Shown in pieces: positions 41,840-48,964 of a DNA stretch of 64,000 bases. Under the pieces are notes generated by a model. The model was not told the origin of the DNA and ran no database searches. It saw nothing but the letters and a program-made list of their open reading frames with translations. Within the stretch, counting starts at the first letter, position 1. Each line of letters begins with the position of its first letter. The stretch lies in assembly GCF_001499905.1 (NCBI RefSeq), contig NZ_LQIS01000053.1:62001-126000 (forward strand). The letters run 5' to 3'. A program made the translations under genes and the position numbers. The stretch is from Mycobacterium sp. GA-1285. Lineage in GTDB: Bacteria > Actinomycetota > Actinomycetes > Mycobacteriales > Mycobacteriaceae.

Positions 41840-42349
41840 CTAGAGGGTCAACAGCATTCGGGTGTTGCCGAGGATGTTCGGCTTGACGTAGGACAGGTCG
41901 AGGAACTCGGCGACGCCGGTGTCGTACGAGCGGCACATCTCCTCGTAGACCTCGGCGGTGACGGGCGTTCCGTCGATCTCCCGAAACCCGTGCCTGCTGA
42001 AGAACTCGACTTCGAAGGTGAGCACGAAGATCCGCTCGAGGCGCAACTCGCGGGCGACGTCGAGCAGTTTGTCGACGATCGCATGCCCGACGCCCTGGCT
42101 CCTGACCTTCGGATGCACCGCGACGGTGCGCACCTCGCCGAGGTCGGACCACAGCACGTGTAGCGCCCCGCAGCCGATCACTTCGCCGTCCAGTTCGGCG
42201 ACCCAGAACTCCTGCACAGCCTCATAGAGCGTCACCAGATTCTTCTCCAACAGGATCTTGCCGGAGTAGATGTCGACCAAGCCCTTGATGGCGGGGACAT
42301 CCGAGGTTCGTGCACGCCGCACGACGACCTCGCCGGAATCTGCGCTCAC
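41840..42349 (-). CDS. argA: Amino-acid N-acetyltransferase (N-acetylglutamate synthase)
   Basis: GNAT enzyme of 169 residues that acetylates glutamate as the first step of arginine synthesis. It has only the acetyltransferase domain, as in M. tuberculosis Rv2747. The acetyl-CoA loop is RSQGVGHAIVDKLL near 84; other conserved blocks are VRRARTSDVPAIK, GALHVLWSDLGEVRTVAV and FVLTFEVEFFSRHGF. GTG 42349 follows a leaderless -10 and is divergent from pgsA3 only 42 bases away. Confidence 0.9.
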   Translation of the reverse strand: MSADSGEVVVRRARTSDVPAIKGLVDIYSGKILLEKNLVTLYEAVQEFWVAELDGEVIGCGALHVLWSDLGEVRTVAVHPKVRSQGVGHAIVDKLLDVARELRLERIFVLTFEVEFFSRHGFREIDGTPVTAEVYEEMCRSYDTGVAEFLDLSYVKPNILGNTRMLLTL

Positions 42350-42355
42350 AGGTGG

Positions 42356-42384
42356 AGAGTATCGGTTCGAGCAAACGATATTCT
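42356..42384. promoter_or_regulatory. Back-to-back leaderless promoters of argA and pgsA3
   Basis: TACTCT (minus, 42361-42356) ends 6 bases before GTG 42349 of argA; TATTCT (plus, 42379-42384) ends 6 bases before GTG 42391 of pgsA3. The 17 bases between them hold part of an imperfect dyad TATCGGTT…AAACGATA. With so little room the two -35 regions must overlap. Confidence 0.55.
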
Positions 42385-42390
42385 GTTGCG

Positions 42391-42987
42391 GTGTCGGGCC
42401 AACCCCATACTGATCCACTGGTTCCGCGCGCCCGCATAGCGAACATCGCGAATGTGCTCACCGGCGTGCGGATGGCGTTGGTTCCGGTCTTCCTCGTATT
42501 GCTCTTCGTCGGCGACGGGCATGAAACATTCTGGCGCATAGCCGCATTCGTGGTGTTCACCGTCGCCGTGATCACCGACCGGTTCGACGGGGCGTTGGCC
42601 CGCAACTACGGCATGGTGACAGAGTTCGGCACGCTGGCCGACCCCATCGCCGACAAGGCCCTCATCGGCGCCGCGCTGATCGGGCTCTCGGTGCTGGGCG
42701 ACCTACCGTGGTGGATCACGGTGGTGATCCTCACCCGCGAGATCGGCATCACCGCCCTGCGGTTCGCCGTGTTGCGCCACGGTGTGATACCCGCCAGCCG
42801 CGGCGGCAAGCTCAAAACCCTCGTGCAAGGGGTGGCGATCGGACTGTTCGTGCTGCCGCTGTCCGGTCCATGGCTCGCCGCTGCGTGGGTGGTGATGTGG
42901 GTGGCCGTCATCCTGACGGTGCTCACCGGGGTCGATTACGTCGTGACGGCGATCAAGGACTCCCGTGGACGCCCCGCTGGTCAGTGA
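42391..42987 (+). CDS. pgsA3: CDP-diacylglycerol–glycerol-3-phosphate phosphatidyltransferase family protein PgsA3
   Basis: Integral membrane CDP-alcohol phosphotransferase of 198 residues. The family metal motif D-x2-D-G-x2-A-R-x8-G-x3-D-x3-D is complete: DRFDGALAR, then GTLADPIADK near 65-90; hydrophobic helices fill the remainder. Likely makes phosphatidylglycerophosphate or a related anionic lipid. GTG 42391 is supported by the leaderless -10. As in other actinobacteria it lies between ftsK and the clgR–pspA stress operon. Confidence 0.9.
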   Translation: MSGQPHTDPLVPRARIANIANVLTGVRMALVPVFLVLLFVGDGHETFWRIAAFVVFTVAVITDRFDGALARNYGMVTEFGTLADPIADKALIGAALIGLSVLGDLPWWITVVILTREIGITALRFAVLRHGVIPASRGGKLKTLVQGVAIGLFVLPLSGPWLAAAWVVMWVAVILTVLTGVDYVVTAIKDSRGRPAGQ

Positions 42988-43077
42988 CGTGGCAGCGCCG
43001 ACCGCTCGGGCACTCGCCGTCGTCCGCCTGCGCGCAGTCCTCACCGACCAGTGATCCGCCAGTGATCTGCGCCATCC

Positions 43078-43105
43078 GGGAACCAACCGGGCCGCGCTCA
43101 GCGTT
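43078..43105 (+). promoter_or_regulatory. SigE-type ECF promoter of clgR
   Basis: GGGAAC at 43078-43083 and CGTT at 43102-43105, 18 bases apart, match the mycobacterial SigE/SigH ECF promoter pattern. The site is 43 bases before clgR. In M. tuberculosis, SigE drives clgR under envelope stress and ClgR then activates the psp genes, from memory. Confidence 0.6.
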
Positions 43106-43147
43106 GCCCTAGTGAACCCCCAGAACTGACCCCGAAGGGAGAGCCCG

Positions 43148-43468
43148 ATGACGGCATTGCTGCGCGAGGTGATCGGCGACGTGCTGCGTCGTGTCCGCGT
43201 CGATCAGGGACGCACCCTGCGCGAGGTGTCCGACACCGCCCGGGTCAGCTTGGGCTACCTCTCCGAGGTCGAACGCGGCCGCAAGGAAGCGTCGAGCGAA
43301 TTGCTCAGCGCCATCTGCGGTGCCCTGGACGTTCCGCTCTCGCGAGTGCTCTTCGACGCCGGTCAGCAGATGGAGCGTGAGGAGCGTGCCGCCTTCGCCG
43401 GTTCCGCCAATATCGACGCCACCACCAAGGTGGTCATTCCTCAGGTCGTGTCGATGGCGGTTGCCTGA
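43148..43468 (+). CDS. clgR: XRE-family stress regulator ClgR
   Basis: DNA-binding activator of 106 residues for Clp protease and psp genes under envelope stress. The helix-turn-helix occupies about 8-65 ([41 protein letters not shown]). The hydrophobic C-terminus ends VSMAVA, a plausible Clp degron, as ClgR is itself a Clp substrate in relatives. GAAGGGAG is at good spacing before ATG 43148. It has a SigE-like promoter and precedes pspA by 116 bases. Confidence 0.93.
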   Translation: MTALLREVIGDVLRRVRVDQGRTLREVSDTARVSLGYLSEVERGRKEASSELLSAICGALDVPLSRVLFDAGQQMEREERAAFAGSANIDATTKVVIPQVVSMAVA

Positions 43469-43584
43469 GCCGCTGAGCCGACCATTACTGACTGTGGCTA
43501 TACGCGTTGACCCGATAGATTGGGCAGCACGGGAAGCCGGGCCGGCGAGTACGGCACAACGACACGAAGGCGGAGTGAACTGAC

Positions 43585-44400
43585 ATGGCCAATCCGTTCG
43601 TCAAGGCGTGGAAGTACCTCATGGCGCTGTTCAGCTCCAAGGTGGACGAATACGCCGACCCGAAAGTGCAGATCCAGCAGGCCATCGAGGAAGCCCAACG
43701 TCAGCATCAGGCCCTGACCCAGCAGGCCGCCCAGGTGATCGGCAACCAGCGTCAGCTGGAGATGCGCCTCAACCGCCAGCTCGCCGACATCGAGAAACTG
43801 CAGGTCAACGTGCGGCAGGCGCTCACGCTGGCCGATCAGGCCGTCGCCAACGGCGATGCCGCCAAGGCCACCGAGTACAACAACGCCGCCGAGGCGTTCG
43901 CCGCGCAGCTGGTGACCGCCGAGCAGAGCGTCGAGGATCTCAAGACGCTGCACGACCAGGCCCTCAATGCGGCCGGCCAGGCCAAGAAGGCCGTCGAGCA
44001 GAACGCGATGATGCTGCAGCAGAAGATCGCCGAGCGCACCAAGCTGCTGTCCCAGCTCGAACAGGCCAAGATGCAGGAACAGGTCAGCTCGTCGTTGCGC
44101 TCGATGAGCGAGTTGGCCGCCCCGGGTACCACGCCCAGCCTCGACGAGGTGCGTCAGAAGATCGAGCGCCGGTACGCGAACGCCATGGGCGAGGCCGAGC
44201 TGGCGCAGAACTCGGTGCAGGGCCGGATGTTGGAGGTCCAGCAGGCCAGCGTCCAGATGGCCGGGCATTCCCGGCTGGAGCAGATCCGGGCCTCGATGCG
44301 CGGCGAACAGCTACCCGCAGGCGGTAACGCGGCGTCGCAGCCCGCGGCCCCGGCGACCAACCCGCAGCAGGCGACGCCGGAAAATCCGTTGTCTCAATAG
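43585..44400 (+). CDS. pspA: PspA/35-kDa antigen, phage-shock protein
   Basis: A 271-residue membrane-associated coiled-coil protein that protects the inner membrane under stress. It begins with the amphipathic PspA helix ([21 protein letters not shown]) and continues with long Gln/Ala/Glu-rich heptads to about residue 215; the last 40 residues are Pro/Ala/Gln-rich and disordered. In M. tuberculosis (Rv2744c) it is activated by ClgR, encoded just upstream, and works with the membrane partner encoded next. Confidence 0.95.
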   Translation: MANPFVKAWKYLMALFSSKVDEYADPKVQIQQAIEEAQRQHQALTQQAAQVIGNQRQLEMRLNRQLADIEKLQVNVRQALTLADQAVANGDAAKATEYNNAAEAFAAQLVTAEQSVEDLKTLHDQALNAAGQAKKAVEQNAMMLQQKIAERTKLLSQLEQAKMQEQVSSSLRSMSELAAPGTTPSLDEVRQKIERRYANAMGEAELAQNSVQGRMLEVQQASVQMAGHSRLEQIRASMRGEQLPAGGNAASQPAAPATNPQQATPENPLSQ

Positions 44401-44415
44401 TTCGTGAGGACACCA

Positions 44416-45246
44416 GTGAGTTCGCAGAGGAGTCGACCCGAGCCGTGGCGCTCGCTGGTGCAGCGCGGTGTCCAGACCGGCATAGACACGGCCGCCGAGT
44501 GGTCCGATGTACTGGCCGACAAGCTGAACGCCGCCGCTGACCCGCGCGCGAAGCTGCTCCGGAAGCGGCGCTGGGCACTGCGACTCACGCTGTTCTTCAC
44601 GATTGCCTGCGTGTTCTGGATTGGTGTCACCGGCGTGGTGGCGGCGTGGGATGTCCCTGCATGGGCGATTCTGATTCCGTCGCCCATCGCGGTCGGCGCC
44701 GCCTTCCTGGCCACGCTGACGTTCCTGCGGTACCGCTGGCTGCGACGCGAGCCGCTGCCCCCTCCGCGGTCCCGCGCCACCCGCAGGCTGCCACCGCGGG
44801 GGTCGGCCGCGCGCCGACCGATGGCCGCGCTGGCGGCCTCTGAGCGTGGGTTGTTCTCGCTGCTCGGGGTCATGGAGCGGGGACGGATGCTGCCACCCGA
44901 TGAACTCCGTGAATTGACCGCCGCGGCGAACCACACCGCGGCGACCATGGCCGCCACCGCGAACGAAGTGACGTCGATGGAGCGCGCGATCCGCGCGACG
45001 CCGCAGTCGCGCGCGCATTTGGCGCCCACCATTGCCGCGTTCACGGCGCAACTCGATCACGGGGCGCGCCAGTACAGCGAAATGGTCAACGCCGCGGCGC
45101 AATTGGTGTCGGCGGCCAACACCGGACCGACGTCGACCTCACCGATGTGGCAGCAGCGCTACCGCGACGAGTTGTCCAACGCCACCGACCGCCTCGTCGG
45201 CTGGGCCCAGGCGTTCAACGAGCTGGGCCACGTCCGCGGCGCCTGA
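44416..45246 (+). CDS. pspM: Phage-shock membrane protein PspM
   Basis: A 276-residue inner-membrane protein with two helices (about 55-76 and 82-101) after a charged N-terminus, and a long helical cytoplasmic C-terminus. From memory it matches Rv2743c, the membrane partner of PspA. GTG 44416 is chosen because GAGG lies at suitable distance; GTG 44404 is also in frame. M. tuberculosis has a fourth gene, pspN, next; here its place is taken by the convergent ephG, one base away. Confidence 0.85.
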   Translation: MSSQRSRPEPWRSLVQRGVQTGIDTAAEWSDVLADKLNAAADPRAKLLRKRRWALRLTLFFTIACVFWIGVTGVVAAWDVPAWAILIPSPIAVGAAFLATLTFLRYRWLRREPLPPPRSRATRRLPPRGSAARRPMAALAASERGLFSLLGVMERGRMLPPDELRELTAAANHTAATMAATANEVTSMERAIRATPQSRAHLAPTIAAFTAQLDHGARQYSEMVNAAAQLVSAANTGPTSTSPMWQQRYRDELSNATDRLVGWAQAFNELGHVRGA

Positions 45247-45687
45247 CTACATCGTGGGGCGAAGCGACGGGAACACGGTCGCGACCAGTCCACGCACCGT
45301 GGCCTTGAGGAAGTCGAGGGTGTCGAAGTAGTCGCGCCACAACGTGATTCGGCCGGCGTGCACTTCGAACGTTCCGCACACCCAGAACTGCAGGCGCACC
45401 GGTCCGAACACCAGCGCGTCGGTGCGTTCGGTGAGCACGGAGCTGCCGTCGGCGGCGATGCGGTGGACCTTCACCTCGAAGCCGAGCCGACCCTGACCGC
45501 GGCGCATCAGGCCGATGATGCGCTGGCGGCCGCGGATCGTGGGATAGCCGACGTTGTGCCATTCGGCGTTGTCGGCGAGCAGGCCGTCGGCGGTGTCGAA
45601 ATCCTCGTCCTGCAAGGCGTACAGGAATGTCTCCACCGCCCGGATGTTGTCGACGTCGGTCGTGAGTTGAGAAGCCTGGTCGGTCAT
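45247..45687 (-). CDS. ephG: Limonene-1,2-epoxide hydrolase family protein EphG
   Basis: NTF2-fold enzyme of 146 residues. The LEH Asp-Arg-Asp triad can be placed: Arg and Asp in LTERTDAL near 88, and Asp in LWRDYFDT near 121, so an active one-step epoxide hydrolase is plausible. From memory the M. tuberculosis orthologue Rv2740 acts on lipid and sterol epoxides. ATG 45687 follows a leaderless -10. It is convergent with pspM. Confidence 0.88.
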   Translation of the reverse strand: MTDQASQLTTDVDNIRAVETFLYALQDEDFDTADGLLADNAEWHNVGYPTIRGRQRIIGLMRRGQGRLGFEVKVHRIAADGSSVLTERTDALVFGPVRLQFWVCGTFEVHAGRITLWRDYFDTLDFLKATVRGLVATVFPSLRPTM

Positions 45688-45693
45688 GCGGAC

Positions 45694-45699
45694 AGCCTA
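45694..45699 (-). promoter_or_regulatory. -10 element of ephG (leaderless)
   Basis: TAGGCT on the minus strand ends 6 bases before ATG 45687. Confidence 0.55.
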
Positions 45700-45728
45700 G
45701 TGCCGCGCCGCTGTGGCAGGGTAGCCCA

Positions 45729-46901
45729 ATGCGCGTCGCGGTGATTGCCGGACCGGACCCGGGGCATGCCTTTCCGGCCCTCGCGTTGTGCCTTCGTCTC
45801 CTGGCCAACGGGGATTCGCCGACGCTGTTGACCGGGACGGAATGGCTGGACACGGCCCGCGACGCCGGAGTGGCCGCTGCCGAACTTCTCGGTCTGGATC
45901 CGGTGGACACCGACGACGACGCCGACGCCGGCGCGAAGGTGCATCAGCGCGGCGCCCGGATGGCCGTGCTCAACGCGCCGCAGATCGGGAAGCTCGCACC
46001 GGACCTGGTGGTCTCCGATGTCATTACCACGGCGGGCGGGTTCTGCGCCGAGTTGCTGGGGCTGCCGTGGGTCGAGTTGAACCCGCACCCGCTGTACCGG
46101 CCGTCGAAGGGGCTGCCACCGATCGGCAGCGGGTTGGCGCCGGGTGTCGGCGTTCGCGGTCGGCTACGGGACGCGGTTCTGCGTGCGCTCTCGGCGCGGT
46201 CATGGCGGGAGGGGATTCGCCAGCGCGCGGCGGCGCGGGTGCAGATCGGGTTGCCCGCAGCCGATCCCGGCCCGCGCCGACGGCTGATCGCCACCCTGCC
46301 CGCGCTGGAAGTCCCACGACCGGACTGGCCGGCCGAAGCCGTGGTGGTGGGTCCGCTGCACTTCGAGCCGACATCGGCGACGCTCGACATCCCGCCGGGC
46401 GACGGCCCCGTCGTGGTCGTCGCACCATCGACCGCCACCACCGGCGCCGGTGGCCTGGCCGAGGTCGCCTTGGAGACCTTGATTCCTGGCGAGGTGTTGC
46501 CAACGGGATCGCGCGTCGTCGTGTCGCGTCTGGGTGGAACGGAGGTCGCGGTGCCGCCGTGGGCGGTGGTCGGTCTGGGCAGACAGGACGAACTGTTGTC
46601 GCATGCCGACCTGGTGATCTGCGGCGGCGGCCACGGCATGGTGGCCAAGACGCTGCTGGCCGGGATTCCGATGGTGGTGGTCCCCGGCGGGGGTGACCAG
46701 TGGGAGATCGCCAATCGTGTTGTGCGACAGGGAAGCGCGCAGCTCGTGCGCCCACTGACCCCGGACGCGCTGGCGCGAGCGGTGCGGGAGGTGCTCGATG
46801 GGCCCGGGTACCGGGACGCGGCGCGGCGGGCTGGGGCGACGGTAGCCGATGTCGAGGATCCGGTACGGGTGTGCCATGAAGTGCTGAGGGCCCCGGCGTA
46901 G
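45729..46901 (+). CDS. GT-B fold glycosyltransferase-like protein (Rv2739c-like)
   Basis: A 390-residue protein with the two-domain GT1/UDP-glucuronosyltransferase-like architecture. The N-terminus AVIAGPDPGHAFPALALCLRL is the acceptor-domain start; the C-terminal nucleotide-sugar domain has ADLVICGGGHGMVAKTLLAG then GIPMVVVPGGGDQWEIANRV near 300-330, the usual donor-binding motif. Donor and acceptor unknown. It overlaps no gene but its TAG stop forms part of the -10 of DUF3046. Confidence 0.82.
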   Translation: MRVAVIAGPDPGHAFPALALCLRLLANGDSPTLLTGTEWLDTARDAGVAAAELLGLDPVDTDDDADAGAKVHQRGARMAVLNAPQIGKLAPDLVVSDVITTAGGFCAELLGLPWVELNPHPLYRPSKGLPPIGSGLAPGVGVRGRLRDAVLRALSARSWREGIRQRAAARVQIGLPAADPGPRRRLIATLPALEVPRPDWPAEAVVVGPLHFEPTSATLDIPPGDGPVVVVAPSTATTGAGGLAEVALETLIPGEVLPTGSRVVVSRLGGTEVAVPPWAVVGLGRQDELLSHADLVICGGGHGMVAKTLLAGIPMVVVPGGGDQWEIANRVVRQGSAQLVRPLTPDALARAVREVLDGPGYRDAARRAGATVADVEDPVRVCHEVLRAPA

Positions 46902-46904
46902 TTT
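46899..46904 (+). promoter_or_regulatory. -10 element of DUF3046 (leaderless), made from the upstream stop codon
   Basis: TAGTTT ends 6 bases before GTG 46911; its first three bases are the stop codon of the glycosyltransferase gene. Confidence 0.5.
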
Positions 46905-46910
46905 GGGCTC

Positions 46911-47105
46911 GTGCGGTTGACGGAATTTCGGGAGCTCGTCGAGGGTCAGTTCGGCCCGGTGCGGGGGGCTTCGCTGCTAGTGGACCACGTGCTGACGGGT
47001 CTCGACGGGCGCACCGCGGCCCAGGCCATCGAGGACGGTGTCGACCCGCGAGACGTCTGGCGGGCGCTGTGCTCAGATTTCGACGTCCCGCGTGACCAGT
47101 GGTGA
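46911..47105 (+). CDS. DUF3046 family protein
   Basis: A 64-residue cytoplasmic protein with the DUF3046 pattern (MRLTEFRELVEGQFG … LLVDHVLTGLDGRTAAQAIEDGVDPRDVWRALCSDFDVP). In M. tuberculosis and many actinobacteria it lies directly upstream of recA–recX. Here recA does not follow; an HxlR gene on the opposite strand comes next. Function unknown. Confidence 0.88.
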   Translation: MRLTEFRELVEGQFGPVRGASLLVDHVLTGLDGRTAAQAIEDGVDPRDVWRALCSDFDVPRDQW

Positions 47106-47109
47106 TCCG

Positions 47110-47784
47110 TCAGGCCGGCCGCGGTACGGCCGCCAAGGTGGACTGACCGATCCATTTCGGCACGGCCCGCCGCACGTCGCTGGGAGCCTCGATCGTCACG
47201 GCGCCGTCGCGCAGAGCCTGCGCCCAGGTGATGTCGCCGCGCCAGATCTGGGTGAGGGTGCGCAGGCTGGTCACCACGGTCGCGGTGGGGTCGAATCCCG
47301 GGTCGAAGTCGCAGACGTCGGCTCGGCCGTCGGCCACCACAATCCACCACGACGACGACTTCGGCGGTGCACCCGACAACCGGAAGTTCACGACTGTTCG
47401 CGTCCGGGGCCACTCGTCGACAGGCACCGTGCGGCGCATGTCCCACAACAACAGATGTGGGTCGAGGTCACTGTCGCCCAGCTCGCCGATCCAACGAATC
47501 CCCCACGCGCCGAGCGCATTCACCACCTCGGCGAGTTCGCGGCCCGACTCGGTCAGGGAGTAGGAAGTCCGACCGCCGACTTCCCTGCGTTCGACGACCC
47601 CGGCCCGCGTCAGCGTCTGCAGCCGCTTCGACAAGAGCGCAGGCGACATCTTCGGCACGCCGCGGCGGAGATCGTTGAAGTGCCGGCTGCCCAATAGGAG
47701 TTCGCGCACCACCAACATCGTCCACCGCTCGTCGAGCAACTCCATGGCCTTGGCCACTGGGCAGAACTGGTGGTACGTGGACAT
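47110..47784 (-). CDS. HxlR-family transcriptional regulator with C-terminal SCP2-like domain
   Basis: A 224-residue regulator. Residues 1-95 are an HxlR winged helix (CPVAKAMELLDERWTMLVVRELLLGSRHFNDLRRGVPKMSPALLSKRLQTL), with a Cys at position 8 that redox-sensing HxlR proteins also have. The C-terminal half (WWIVVADGRADVCDFDPGFDPTATVVTS) resembles a sterol-carrier-type ligand domain found in the longer members. AAGGAGCC precedes ATG 47784. It sits between DUF3046 and a divergent small secreted gene. Confidence 0.82.
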   Translation of the reverse strand: MSTYHQFCPVAKAMELLDERWTMLVVRELLLGSRHFNDLRRGVPKMSPALLSKRLQTLTRAGVVERREVGGRTSYSLTESGRELAEVVNALGAWGIRWIGELGDSDLDPHLLLWDMRRTVPVDEWPRTRTVVNFRLSGAPPKSSSWWIVVADGRADVCDFDPGFDPTATVVTSLRTLTQIWRGDITWAQALRDGAVTIEAPSDVRRAVPKWIGQSTLAAVPRPA

Positions 47785-47840
47785 GACTGGCTCCTTCCCG
47801 CCGCAGGCTCAATTACACCGCTGACCAGCCGGTGTGACCA

Positions 47841-47872
47841 GTACAAATCCAGAACCGCCAGCGGTACAGATC
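47841..47872. promoter_or_regulatory. Possible HxlR operator: GTACARATC direct repeat
   Basis: GTACAAATC (47841-47849) and GTACAGATC (47864-47872) are 23 bases apart in the divergent region between the HxlR gene and the secreted-protein gene. HxlR proteins often bind GTAC-type repeats next to their own gene; assignment is inference. Confidence 0.35.
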
Positions 47873-47967
47873 TGCGACTAGAGGGTCGACCTGGGCTGCA
47901 CGCATTGTTGGTGCCGTAGCCAGTGACCGTGTCTTGCGGTCGCGAACCGACCAGAAGGGAAGTGACC

Positions 47968-48228
47968 ATGAACATCCGTCCGATCGCGACAAGGTTCGTC
48001 GCGGGAGCCGCACTTATCGGGGCGTTGGCGGGCATAGGAACCGGCGTGGCCGCCGGCACGGCCAACGCCAAGCCCAAGGCCTGCGCCGGTATGGAGCGCC
48101 AGCTGAACGATGCGATCTACCTGGCGCATGCCGCGCATGATGATGGCGACTACGAGAGCAGAAATTGGTACTTCGACGTGGCGGAGAGGATCAACCGGCG
48201 TTATGAGGCGGCAGGTTGCAGGTCGTGA
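47968..48228 (+). CDS. Small secreted protein
   Basis: An 86-residue protein with a clear Sec signal peptide: basic MNIRPIATR, hydrophobic FVAGAALIGALAGIGTGVAAG and cleavage after ANA (about residue 33). The mature 53 residues have two Cys (one near the start, one near the end) that could form a disulphide, and a charged helical core (ERQLNDAIYLAHAAHDDGDY). Function unknown. GAAGGGAAG precedes ATG 47968. Confidence 0.65.
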   Translation: MNIRPIATRFVAGAALIGALAGIGTGVAAGTANAKPKACAGMERQLNDAIYLAHAAHDDGDYESRNWYFDVAERINRRYEAAGCRS

Positions 48229-48237
48229 GTCAAGGGT

Positions 48238-48462
48238 GTGGCGTGGAAGACGCTGAGTGTCAACCGGTTTGACAGTGGGGCGACATTTCTCGAGTACCTT
48301 GAGACCAACTACGCACCGACGATTGCGGCTTACCGCAACATCGGCGACGATTCCGACCGCGTCGCCGCGCTCGATGCCGCCTTGGCCGAACTGGGTGAGC
48401 GGATCCTGGCCGAGGCGCCGGTGATGCACTGGGAGCACCTGCTCGTCACGGCCCGCGATGAA
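48238..48462 (+). pseudogene. 3' remnant of a class I SAM-dependent methyltransferase gene
   Basis: About 75 codons match the C-terminal end typical of mycobacterial methyltransferases: a strand, then FLEYLETNYAPTIAAYRNIG, a helix with DRVAALDAALAELGERIL, and the final strand HWEHLLVTARD. No SAM-binding domain precedes it; the region upstream is the intact secreted-protein gene. The expected stop after LVTAR is out of frame, and reading continues into sequence antisense to the next gene. It is therefore a truncated leftover, probably from a rearrangement at the edge of the hydrogenase region. Confidence 0.6.
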
Positions 48463-48466
48463 TCCG

Positions 48467-48910
48467 TCAGCGTTTGTCCTCGGCGCGACCGGCGCCCGTG
48501 GTGTGCGACGGGCCCACCCGGTCGTCGTCGCGGTCGGACTCCGGCATCTGTGACGCCGGCTGTTCGTCGGCGGGAGAGGCGGTCGCACCGCCCGCGGTCT
48601 CGCTCGGCGGCGGCGCCTTGCTCGCGGCATCGGTGGCCGGCTTCACCGCACCGGCGGTGCGTTCGCCGCCTTCGTCGCCGGAGCCTTCCGGCTTGGCCGA
48701 CGTCTGCCGCCCCTCGTACGGTGGGATCTCGGGTTCCACGTCCTTGGGGGGTTCGTTGGTGAATCCCGTTTGGAAGTCCGGCTTTCCACCGTCCTCGTGG
48801 GCGGGAACGGACTCGTCACCGCGATAAGTGTCCGACGGACGGTCCGCCGGCCCGCCCGAGGGTTGATCGGATCCGGTTCCGCGCTTTCCTCGTTGCTCCG
48901 GCTCTGTCAT
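48467..48910 (-). CDS. Disordered acidic hydrophilic protein
   Basis: A 147-residue protein made almost entirely of Pro, Gly, Asp, Glu, Ser, Thr and Ala, with no hydrophobic stretch, so it is probably unfolded. A short conserved-looking block is PDFQTGFTNEPPKDVEPEIPPYEG. GAGGAG stands about 8-13 bases before ATG 48910, arguing for a real gene. It lies just downstream of hypD on the same strand but after a 54-base gap. Function unknown; no family recognised. Confidence 0.55.
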   Translation of the reverse strand: MTEPEQRGKRGTGSDQPSGGPADRPSDTYRGDESVPAHEDGGKPDFQTGFTNEPPKDVEPEIPPYEGRQTSAKPEGSGDEGGERTAGAVKPATDAASKAPPPSETAGGATASPADEQPASQMPESDRDDDRVGPSHTTGAGRAEDKR

Positions 48911-48964
48911 GACAATCACTCCTCACTTGTCGCCGCGGGATCTGCGGCGACGACTAGACGGCCG

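Noticed and set aside
42965-43054. A 29-codon frame starting GTG inside the end of pgsA3 and ending before clgR, considered as a remnant of cinA, which lies between pgsA and clgR in some actinobacteria.
   Set aside because: The peptide is too short and its match to CinA is not convincing by eye; no SD sequence of note.
48238-48762. Reading the full plus-strand frame to 48762 as a single gene.
   Set aside because: After about codon 75 the sequence is Arg-rich antisense of the disordered-protein gene; only the first part has homology, so it is listed as a remnant.
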